From the NCBI GenBank assembly GCA_964247055.1, contig OZ176050.1, positions 8,494,001 to 8,558,000 on the forward strand: 64,000 nt of DNA. Reading direction: 5' to 3'. A program made the position numbers and the translations under genes. Below the pieces are notes generated by a model, which ran no database searches, was not told where the DNA came from, and saw only the letters and a list, made by a program, of their open reading frames with translations. Within the stretch, counting starts at the first letter, position 1. Every line of letters starts with the position of its first letter. Shown piece by piece: positions 1 to 12,000 of this stretch. This DNA is from Paragordius varius. Its lineage: Eukaryota > Nematomorpha.

Positions 1-31
1 AAATAATAAAATCTATAGATGCTTATATTAC

Positions 32-3000
32 TTTCATTATCATATTCATTGAAATAAAGGTTGGGATGATCGTTAGTAAGCAGTTTTAAATTGACCGCAA
101 AACCGGCCATGTCAAGAGCCATTTTCCGTTCTTTTTTCATGTAAATTGCAAGCCAATCCACAACTTTTCCTTCAACAACCAAGGGCCTTTCAACGTATAA
201 GCCTCCGGCAAATGCTACAGGCCAAACCCCGATCCTTTTCACTTTGCGCATCTATTTTGTGTTTTTATGTAAATAAAAAAATAAATTAGTTGAATGCAAT
301 AGTAAGTTTTCAAACAATTTTTTGGAAAAAATACCACCCTACAAACCCTTTTAAAAAGCACTTAACTAGATATGTATACCATAATTGCTCTCAATTGTGT
401 TTGCATGAGCTTTATAAATTATCTACGAATATTAAATGGAGCTTTAAAACATTTATTTTAAAATATAAAATACCTCTTCAAAGAGTTTGAGATCATATGT
501 GTTATCGTCATCCGCAAAGTAGACCACACAATTTTCTGGTTTTAGCTTTTCAGCATGTCCAATCATAAATGTATTCATATTTGACCAATTAAAGCTGAAT
601 CTTTGAAATCGATCGTTTGCAAAATTTTTATTGTTTAGAAAAAAAATCCATTTTCTTAGCCATGATAAAGCCATGTTTCTTTGGACGCATCCTTTATATG
701 GCAGGTGTTGCTACAAAAATAAATGTTAATAATGTTTTTTCATTAATTAACTTGACACTTAACTATTTTAGTTAGAAACATTGAGGCAAATTTTTTCAAG
801 CAAAGACAACTTTTTTCTAAAGTAAAAGCAACATATATTCATCCAAACGCAATCAAGGGACAACATTTCAAGCAAAGACAACATTTTATTATCCAAACGC
901 AAAGCAAAACAACATTTTTTTTAAAATTAAAGACAAATTTTTTTATGACAATTCGTTATTTAGTAAATATTTAATTATGATTGGTTAAATTTTAGCATAT
1001 TATGATATTTATTGTTTTATTAACAATTGATTAATGTGACCAGATAGGCTGTTTTTCGCAGTACAGAACTGGATTTTCAGAAAAAAACTGCGACTGTACT
1101 GCGCCCATTTTTGTACTGCTTTTTGAAATTAAATTAAATATTTATGAATATATATTAATTACCTTTTATCTAAAAAATCATTATGGAAGAATACCCTCTG
1201 TAATAATTAAACCCATAATTTCTAAAGATATTGTTTATTTTGCGGTAAAAAATTAAGATTGGCCTATTTTTAATTGGTTAATATTTTATTTTTTGTTCGA
1301 ATTATACATAAAATTGGATTAAGAATCGGTCAAACCATTTAATTACAGCCTTTCGCGCAGTGGCAAAACTATAAATCTCGGACTCCACCGTAAGATTCAG
1401 GCTAATGACTCTTTCAAGGGCTTCTGCAAATAGAGGTGCCTCAAAATTTAAAATTAACAAAATTAATTTATTATTTTAATAAATGCTTGATCAAGGTTAG
1501 AGAGTTCATTTTTTGTTAAAATTATCAAACGGAAAATTTTATAGAAAATTGTTATTTGCGTAACTTTATTTAAAATTTATTATTATGGTATATGATTTCG
1601 AAATAACCTATTTTCGGAAAAATTAAGAGATTTACGTTTTATAGTCTCATTAAGTGTGAGGTATGATTAAGGTGACCAGATTTTTTGAAGGAAAAAGCGG
1701 GACAAATCCGAGAAGGGGGGAGGGGGTCTTATTTTTAACACAAATACATTATAAATATAAAATTTGTACCTTACAGGTTGTTTGTACCTTATTCAATAAA
1801 TTTACATGTGCACGAACAAAGGGTGAAGTGATTGTAATATTCTAGAAAAAAATAATAAAGACGAAATCATCACAAAGTGCGCTGGGTGATGCAAGAAGCG
1901 GCACAAAAAATATTTTTAACAATTTAGGCTAATAATCTCAAAAAACATTATTGATAGATACACAACGCTATTCAAACAGCTACTGATTTGTTACCCCTGG
2001 ATGTGGAAAATATAGATGTTAAAATGCTTGGATATTGTAGAACTGTTGGTTAGCTCTTTTGCCAGCGATTGAAATATTTATAAAAATGTAATCTCCTAGA
2101 ATCCTATTTTTTATCACAGGACAGTCAAAATTCCAAGTCAAAAGAGGTTAGAAAATAATTTTATACCATTACCTAATCGCAATATTATAAAGCATCCAGA
2201 AAAACAAGGCTCAATGAATATCCAGAATATAAAAATGTTTTATACAAACAGAAACGATTATTTGGAAGACAAGACGGTGCACAATGACACTTTTTTATGA
2301 GGTCTCATTATTAAATAAATATATTGAATGTAAACTTATATTATGGACAACAGAAAAAAAACGTAGGATAGAAATGGTTAAAATAATCATTTTTAAACAA
2401 ATTATGTTCCATACAATAATATTGTAATTGTAGAATTTGCATTATCTTTACCTGAACCACTGCTATTGAACGCGATTTTCCACAGTAAATTAAGTAAGGA
2501 CACGGAATCAAATTTAAATGTTGAATAAAAGCCATTTTATGTGTTCAAATATAATTTGACAAATTATGAAGACTTATACAATTTTTTAAGTAATTTTGTT
2601 TATTTTTTAACATAAAAACTTTATAAATATAAGAAAATATTTATTTGGTATATTTTTGTTTGAGTGAATGCGTTTTAGCAGATTGTCATCATTTATTAAA
2701 ATATTGTAGAAGTCCCAAGAATTTGTCAAATTATATTTGACAGATAAAACGGCCTTTAAAGTTTCAACATTTAAATTTGATTTTTCCGATGTCCACACCT
2801 GATTTACTGTGGAAAAAACGCGCTCAGTAGCAGCGTTGGTTCCAGGTAAAGATAGTGCGAACTCCACAATTTTTTAAATATTATTGATGTAATATAGTTG
2901 GCTTCAAAATGATGAAACATTTTTTAACCATTTCTTTTCTACTGTATATTTCTTTTGTCCATAATTTAAGTTTTTCATCATTAATATATCTTTATAATAC

Positions 3001-6000
3001 TTCAGAAAAAAGATCATTTTCTGAAAGATTACTTTTTGAGAATTTTTGGGAGCAGATATAATCAAATGATTTTTGAACATCGCACCAATTAAATTCTGAT
3101 TTTAATGTTAATGAAAATGATCAATTTCATTGAATTGCGTCGTCCAGTCTTCCAAATAATCTTTACAGTTTGTATTAAACATTTTTATATGGTAGAGGAT
3201 ATCTTGGCGATTTATTAAGCCTTGTTTTTCTAAATTATTTATTATATTGCGGATGGTTAATGGTATAAAATTATTTTCTAACCGTTCTTGACATTGGAAT
3301 TTTAGGTTACTAACTTCTTTGGCTACTTCGATTGCCGAAATTTTGTCACCTTCTATAAATTTATTAACATTTTGAAAGAGAGAAGCTTGATTATGTAAGA
3401 AGTTTAACCATATTTTTGAAGAATCACTTTCAAAAAACTTTTTTAAAGTTGTAGGAAATTTGTCCTGTGATAAAAAAAAGATTTTAAAGGATCATACATT
3501 TTTAAAATTCTTTCGATAGCTGGCATAAAAGCTAATTAACGAGTTTTACAATATCCAAGCATTTTTTGATATTGAACTTCTGCATTTTCAAAGAATTCTT
3601 TAAGCGTTTCAACACGTACCGTGTGTATATAAAAATAGGAATATATTTTAACAACTACATTTTCCACATCTATGGGTAACAAATCAGCAGTTGTTTGAAT
3701 AGCGTTTTGTATTATATGCGCTGCACACCAACGCCAATAATGTTTTGATTAAGATTATCTGCTAATTTATGAATATTTTTCGTTCCCCTCCTTGCTTCAC
3801 CGAAGTTCGTATTAGCGTTGTCAGCGCAATATGCGATATTTTGTCTTTTAAATTATTTTTTTTTAGAATATGCATTATTGAAGTAAATATTATTTCGGAA
3901 TTTTCCCCGGGTAGAGAAATTAAATCTAAAATTTTAATTTTTAATCCGGTTTCTGAATCAAAATATCTTATTAAGGGAAATAATTTTGTTTCATGGTGAT
4001 TTGATGCATCAGAATATAGGGATAAGAAATTAATTTTCGGCAAATCTTTTTGTATTTCAGAAAATGCATGTGGCGAAAGGACATTGCACAAAATGGCTTC
4101 AGCCTTTGTACGGGCATATGTATTTAATTGAATAACGTGCGAATAACCTGTGAGGTACAGTCCATAGATCTAAAGGAATGATTGTGATTAACAGCGTGAA
4201 AAGATAACACGCCCTCAGCTAGTGGCAAATTCTTTTCTTCCTCTCCAAAAGCGGTTTTTCGACAAAAATCGCTCCTTTTGTATGATGCCGCCATATCTAA
4301 ACATTTTTTATGTTTCTGTGTTTCTATATGCTTTGTAATATCATGCTTGCCACCATGTGCTAGGGTGAATTCCCCCTCGCATATAAGATATTTAACAGAT
4401 GATTCATTCTTCGTTTTTTTTAAATAAAAGGAAAATCTTTCATTAATTCATCGTTATATTTTCAACCTCTTTTTGTGCTCATATTTATAAACTACTATTA
4501 GTATAATAAATATTATATTACCTTAATTTTCTGGAATAAACGTGTAAGGTACCGATTTGTGGTATCAATTTGTCTTCTAAGCTACCGATTTGTGGTATTA
4601 ATTTGGCTTTTTGATAGGTTAGCAAGTAATAAAACTAAAATATTAGCATAGTAAATATTATATTACCTTAATTTTCTGAAATAAACGTGTAAGGTACCTA
4701 TTTGTGGTATCAATTTGTCTTTTAATCTAAAGATTTGTGGTATTAATTTGGCTTTTTGATAATGATGACAGTAGTAGTAGGAAGGAAAGTGTATAATCAT
4801 AGGATATAAATTCGAAAAAAATAAATATTAATTTAAAAATAAAAAATTTTAATTTAAAATTTATGATATCAAAGATATTTAATGATAAAAAAATTAAACG
4901 GATAAAAAAAATTTATTTGTATTAAAAAAAATTTTTTTTTTAATCGAGAAAAAGCGGGACATTTTAAAAACGTAGCGGGACGCAGGACATAGTGTGAAAA
5001 AGCGGGACGTCTAGTCACCTTAGGTATGATACTTAATTTTTTTCCTAAACTTTATAATTATTAGTTTTCTTATTTTTTGCAACAAATTTGAGATATTTTG
5101 TTAAATACTTCTAACGGTTTTGAGCATTATGGAAATGGTTCGCTTCTAAATAATTCGATGATGTTGAACATAGAGTTTTAATTTAAAGGTTTGTTTGCTT
5201 GCGAATTTCGGTAAATTTTCGTAAAAAGACACAATTTTTATTAAAATAATTTGAAAACGAACGAGTATTTTAATCAAAATTCTGATTTAGAAATTAGCAT
5301 TATCGAATTTTATAAAAATGTTATAACAACCGTTTATATCGTTTCCATTATGCTGAAATTAGCATGAAGTATGCTTCAACAAAATGCTAAAAATCAAATT
5401 TTTGAAAGTATGCATTTTTTAAAAATATATTTAGTTGACATCAAAATTAAGCATATATTTAAAACTATTGCATAATCTCGGAATTTTTGCGATTATAAGA
5501 GAACAGTCCATTGAAGAGCCAAAAAATTTGGTACTTGTAGAGCCCACACCTAAAAACTTAAACCAAAAACACCATGATAATCCTGATATTTTCCTATCAG
5601 TATATATATATATATATATATATTTCATGTGGAAATTTTTTTGTGGAAACTGTGTTATATACCAGACCTATGCTGTAAAAACAGGCAAAGTATGTTTTAA
5701 TTTTGTACTGTGTGCAAGTTCAAAATATCTGTACATTACAATTGATGGTAAATTGATTTTCAAACATCATTTGCCCATAATTAAATTGTATTATTATTAC
5801 TAATAATTTTTTCAGATCATCTTTATTTTCATCCAATCATTCAGATAAGTGAATTTTTAATATTTTAACGGAATATAATAACAGTTGTTTTTTTTTCAAA
5901 TGACCGCCGTATACTTTTTTATAGTTGATTTTTTAAATATAACTTATAGTTTTAAATTTATGACGAAATAGAGATAACATAATCAATTATGTGTTTAACA

Positions 6001-9000
6001 CTGTAATTAAATAATTTATACGGAAAAGATTAAGGTTTAAAAAAGTACAATTATCTTAAAAAAATAGATTTGTTTTTATATTTTAGCTTTTGTCAGCATT
6101 TAATTTTTACGTTATTATATAAATAAAACTCCAATATTTGAAAATATTGTTGATAGATGAAAATAGGGTGGTTCTTAAAGAATAGCATATTTATTATAAT
6201 AAATAATACAATTAAGTTATGGGCAAAATAAAATATTTTAAAATCAATTTACCATCAAATATTGATAATAAAAACAATAAAAATCATAATTTAACGCTAA
6301 AATTCAACTAATCATTAATTTAAATACTTAATATTGAATTGTCATATGATAAAAAAGTTGTATTTAATTTAAAAAAGTTGTTTTTGCTTGAAAAAATGCT
6401 GTAGTTGCCTAAAATATGTTGTCGTTGCTTGAAAAATGTTGCGTTTGGTTGAAAAATGTTGTTTTTGACTGAAAAATGGTAGATATTTGCATATGAAGAG
6501 CATTTTTTGAAATTATAACATGTGATTTATCTTGTTTGGTACTTCATATGGATGGGAAAAAATATTTTTTGAATTTATAGCACATAATTAGGGTGACCAG
6601 ACGTCCCGCCTTTTCACACTTTGTCCCGCGTCCCGCTACGTTTTTGAAATGTCCCGCTTTTTCATGATTACATAAAAAAATTTTTATTAAATACATTTAA
6701 ATTTATGAAAAATTTATTTTTTTATCCTTTTAAATTTTTCATCATTAGTGATCTTTAAAATCTATATCAATTTTAAATTATTGTTTGTTTTTAAATTAAA
6801 AATATTTATTTTTTTCGAATTTATATCATATGATTATACACTTTGTTTCCTACTCCTACTGCCAACATTATCAAAAAGACAAATTAATACCACAAATCGG
6901 TAGCTTATACGTTTACTCCAGAAAATCAAGGTATTATAATATTTTTATTATGCTAATATTAGTTTAAAAATATGAGTACAATATAGGTTGTAAATTCAAG
7001 CATGAATTAATGAAAGAATTTCATTTTATCAAAAAAACAAAAAATGTATCATTTGTTAACTTTATGCGAGGGGGAATTCCCCCTAGCACATGGCGGCAAG
7101 CATGAATTACAAAACATATGTAAACACAGAAACATAAAAGATATGGCGGCATCATCTTACAAAATGAGCGATTTTTATCGAAAAACCGCTAGAGGAAGAA
7201 AAGAGATTGGCACTAGCCAAGGGTGTTTTATCTTTTCACGCCGTTAATCACAAACATTCTTTTAGATCTATGGATTGTACCTCACAGGTTATTCGTACCT
7301 TATTCAATAAAAAAATTACATGTGCCCGTACAAAAGCTGAAGCCATTGTATGCAATGTCTTTTCGCCACATGCATTTTCATTTTCTGAAATACAAAAAGA
7401 TTTTCTGAAAATTAATTGCATATCTCTATACTCTGATGCATCAAATCACAACGAAACAAAATTATTTCCCACTTTAAAAGGATATTTTGATCCAGAAACC
7501 GGAGTAATTAAAATTTTAGATTTTTCTCTAGCCGGTGAAAATTCCGACAAATTTTTACTTCATAGAAAAAATAATTTAAAAGACAAAATCATCGCATATT
7601 GCGCTGACAACACCAATACGAACTTCGGTGGAAAAGCAAGGAGGGGAACAAAAAATATTTTACATAAATTAGCCATAATCTTCAAAACATTGGCGTGGTG
7701 TGCAGCGCATATAATACACAACGCTATTCAAACAGCTGCTGATTTTTTACCCCTATATGTCTAAAATGTAGTTGTTAAAATATATTCCTATTTTTTATAC
7801 ACGGTACGCGTTGAAACGCTTAAAATTTCTGTGAAAATGCGGAAGTTCAAGTTCAATATCAAAAAATGCTTTCGTTGGTTAGCTTTTCTGCCAGCTATCG
7901 AAAGAATTTTAAAAATGTATGATCCTTTAAACCTACCACTTTGGTAAAGTTTTTTGGAAGAAAAAGGGATCAATAAAATGATCCATATATGTGGATTGTT
8001 TCGAAACATTATTTAATAGCTATGATCTTATAGGATTTTCAAAACGGTGCATTCATACTAATATATTGTCTACTGGTGTAAAGGGCCCAAATTGACGGCT
8101 AACAAAAAAAATAGCTTATAATTAGTTTTTATGGGGAATATTCAGGGCCTTTATTGAACTCGTAAGGCTTCTTAAGTTTTTTGAAAATTAGCTCCAAAGG
8201 CACGCCAATTTTTTATGATATCTCAGTTTTAAACCGGTAGACCCCTACCCATAGGCCTATATGGAAAAAGCATTAAGTTAAATTTTTTGCCTGGCGCAAT
8301 CGAAAATAGGTAAAAACATATTTGAAATCGAATGGTTCAACACGTTTTTCAGAAAATTGTCTCGAAGACACGATTTTTGTGGACTTGTGTTTTCAAAAAA
8401 ACTGTTTTTTACACGAGGTGGGCCCGAACTGGGGACCTAATTCAAAAAAGGGCGAAGATGTTGGGGCATTCATTAATGATTATATTTTTTCCACATTTGG
8501 ATTTGAATGGGTCTATCGGTTATCCGGAAACAGATCAAGCCACCACTTTCCATTTTTATAAATATATAGATTTGTGTTAAAAATTATAAATATTACAATA
8601 AATTTTTTTGTATAAAAATTTTTGGTTGTACCCCCCATGTTCCCCCCCTCTCAGATTTGTCCCGCTTTTTCCTTCAAAAAATCTGGTCACCATACACAGA
8701 ATATATAATGATAAATAATTTATATCATACAATAATTTTAATTATGATTACAAATCTGGGTATATACCATTTCCCAGTCTAAATATACGTTTTCCCAGTC
8801 AATCGAAACATTTTCTCAGTCATTCAAAACGTTTTCCCAGTCAATCCATTTTCCCAGTCATTCGAAACATTTTCCCAGTCATTCGAAACATTTTCCCAGT
8901 CATTCGAAACGTTTTCCCAGTCTATAAAAACGTTTTCCCAGTCTATAAAAACGTTTTCCCAGTCAATCGAAACGTTTTCTCAGTCAATCGAAACGTTTTC

Positions 9001-12000
9001 CCAGTCAATAAAAACGGTTTTATTTTTGATAATAAATATCGAAACAAGATGCAAAAATAACTTTTAACCATTATCAGCGTAATATTAGAATATTATTTTG
9101 CAAAAAAACACAATTATTGAATGAGAATTTTTCCCATATATTCCACTACACAATCTTTAATGACTTATTTTTAAAAAGTTGAACTATTACTGTACAAATA
9201 TACCTGAATAAATCAATCATTGTTTGATTTTATTAAAGAGACAAATTGAGATAATATATTAAAAAATGATTTTCATTTATTGTATATTTTATAAAAAGAT
9301 CACATATAAGGTAAACCGGCTGACGCCTTTACCATATTTGTCATTATCTTTTCAAAATAATTTCTGTCCGATGTTATGGAGCCCGCTGCCAATTTTATCA
9401 GATTCACTAATTCCACATTCGCATTCATATTATTTAATATAATATTTTGTCGGACAAAATTTTTCATTTTTGAAAATGCCATTTCGATTGGGCTTAACAT
9501 ATAACTGTACGGGGACAAAAAATCAATTTTGTATTTGTATTTTATCCAATATATTTTTTCATTAAAATCAACTTTTTCATCGTAAAATTATTTTTTAAAA
9601 CAGTATTTTGATCAAGGACAAAGTTGAAAGGTTTCCTTTTTGATTGTAAAGAGTTGAAAATACATTTAAATTTTATAATTCAATCCGAAACTTTAGATAT
9701 TTTAGGTTAGCCCCGAATATTAATGCGAACGATGGATAAAATAAAAAATTATTAACTTTCTAAAAATATCTCAAAAACCATCAAATACTCATCCAGTTTA
9801 TAAAATATAGCTTTCAAAGATAAGTAGAAAGATTATGTAGTGGAATATATGGGAAAAATTGTCATTCAATAATTGTGTTACGTTGATAATGGTTAAAAGT
9901 TATTTTTGTATTTTGTTCTAATATTTATTATCAAAAATAAAACCGTTTTTATTGACTGGGAAAACGTTTTTATTGACTGGGAAAACGTTTCGATTGACTG
10001 GGAAAACGTTTCGATTGACTGGGAAAATGTTTCGATTGACTGGTAAAACGTTTCGATTGACTGAGAAAATGTTTCGATTGACTGGGAAAACGTTTATTTA
10101 GACTAAGAAATGGTATAGTTTTTGCTTACCGAACAAGTTTTTCTTAAACAAACGACTGTTAAAATATCAACATTTGCTCTAAATGCATTGTGACCCTTAT
10201 TTTTCAAAATCGTTTGGTAGTTCTCTTCTTTTATAAAAATACCCTTTTGACCTATAATTTAAATAATGATAAGGAAAATAAGGGTTACCCAACAATTTAT
10301 AACCCAATAATAATATTTTATGCTTTCTCACCAAATCGATCTTTTAATTTTACGATTGATTGATTATATCATAAAATTTGTATTTTCAATATTTTTTCCA
10401 TTTTTACAAAGAGGAGGAGAACTAACTTAGGATAAATCAAAAAAGTTTCTGTGTTAATCAGAAATTGAATATAAATAGTCAATATTATGGGTTTGCACTT
10501 TCCCGAAAATTACCAGACATTTTGGCGGATATTTTTTAGCTAATTTAATATTTATCAATTTTTTGATGATGAGATCAAGGGCTTGGAACCAGAAGCACAA
10601 GAATCGGTTGTGGTGGAACCGTTGTTTGCGACAAGACATTATTAAAATTTTATGAGCCGTTTTGTAACATGTTCCAATTTTTAAAAAACCGTTTTAGAGT
10701 CGGTTCTGCATTAGAGACCAAGTTTTTTAAATTTATTATGGCATCTTTAAGCATTGTTAAATTCTTATATAATAATTTAAAATACATCTGATATACAGTC
10801 GTGTATGGAAACTTTTGATAAATGTACGTTTTTAATTGATTATAGTCTTTTTTTTATTGTTTTACGTAAACATCCATTTAACATGCGCATTCTTCTGACG
10901 ATGTTTTGTTTAGACACAAATTAAAAAAGACATATTGATTTTATTTTTCATTATAAATATCTTAAATTTTAATAAATTTATTCAACTCAAAAGTTAATAC
11001 ATATAACCAAAATATAAATTAAATATAAATATATTTATTGATGTTTAAAAAAGTTGTGTCAAAGCATAAATAAATGATTTTTAATTAACCATAAATGGAA
11101 TAATGGCTGAACATCTAAAAAGATTTAGAACCACTAAATGTAAAATTCTCTTTAATTTACAAATTACTCAAAGAATGTGTATTTGAAAACCGCGAGAACG
11201 CAATACACTAGAAACAATAGAAAAGTCATACAATTGTGCCAGACTAGTCAAAACTGTTTTGCACGAAAGAATTATTATAGACTAGGTTCTTAAAATTATA
11301 TGGGGTAGACCTCGAAGGGCAAATGTCCTATTGTAGAGGGAAGGTACACTCTGATTTTATTTTAGGAAAAAATGTTTCATTGATATGCATGTTTGGTTGT
11401 CAAGGAGTAATTAATTACAAAACAAAATAAGGCGCCTTTAAAGGCTATTATTTAAGAAATTTCTTGGCGGAATGCCTAACCGAAATTCTTGAAAATTCAT
11501 TCATAGTTTGCGACAATGCCCCAACTCAAGCCGCGGTGGTAGTTGAACTAAGGAGTAATTTTACCCCCTTATTGGCCGCGACTCAATCCCATATATTGTT
11601 TTTTTCTATAAGATAAATAATTTAAACCAGGGTTCCTACATTCTGGAAAATAAACCCTTAGAAAACGAAACAATTATAATATTTAGTTGATATTGTATCA
11701 GACAATATAATATATTTTCAAATTGTATTTTGGTTCTTTGTATTCAAACTTTTGAATTATATTATAAAATTCTTGATTTGTGTTATCTTTATAAGAAAAA
11801 ATAAAAACAATATGTCCTTTTTAATTGTGGCTAAACAAAACATTATCAGAAGAATGCGCATGTTGAATGGATGTTCACGTAAAACAATAAAAATAAAAAC
11901 GTACATTTTTCAAAAGCTTTCATACATGACTGTACCTTTTTCTATATATATCCTTTAAATTACATGATTTTTGCAATTGATGAAGAATATAAAAACCAGT

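Larger units (their letters stand above)
1668..5022 (-). mobile_element. hAT element 1 with 8-bp target duplication
   Basis: The ends are TAAGGTGACCAGA on the left and an inverted GTCACCTTA on the right. The flanking 8-mer GGTATGAT is repeated exactly at 1660-1667 and 5023-5030, which is diagnostic of hAT. Transposase remnants run on the minus strand. The interior 1738 to about 2590 instead carries a decayed copy of the same transposase on the plus strand, so the element is internally palindromic. The subterminal GC-richer motif with GCGGGAC is shared, inverted, with the hAT at 6589-8694. Confidence 0.85.
765..6481. mobile_element. Inverted-array element D, interrupted by a hAT element
   Basis: The right end (about 6360-6481) is a degenerate tandem array of 20-21 bp units of the type TTGAAAAATGTTGCGTTTGG, ending ATGGTA. 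The left end (about 770-935) holds the reverse complement of such units (TTTCAAGCAAAGACAACA and variants). Inside the arrays, about 100 bp at 940-1030 is the inverted match of 6255-6355 (both contain an AATTTTAGC-like stretch in an AT-rich context). The two arms therefore look like the terminal inverted repeats of one old element, with the hAT at 1668-5022 inserted later. The left terminus is too decayed to fix a target duplication, so it is approximate. Confidence 0.55.
6589..8694 (+). mobile_element. hAT element 2
   Basis: Begins TAGGGTGACCAGACGTCCCG and ends with inverted GGTCACCATA. The flanking 8-mers CACATAAT (6581-6588) and CACAGAAT (8695-8702) match at 7 of 8 positions, as expected for an aged hAT target duplication. 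It is the same family as the element at 1668-5022 in the opposite orientation. The 3' half of the transposase has been replaced by a family X fragment. Confidence 0.82.

Noticed and set aside
5435-5803. 122-codon open frame on the plus strand
   Set aside because: It runs through a (TA)n microsatellite and repeat DNA inside element D and has no recognisable domain.
8765-9015. CRISPR-like array of short repeats
   Set aside because: The units are directly contiguous without unique spacers, are mirrored in inverted orientation 1 kb away, and end in TA-flanked transposon tips. The DNA is animal nuclear sequence.
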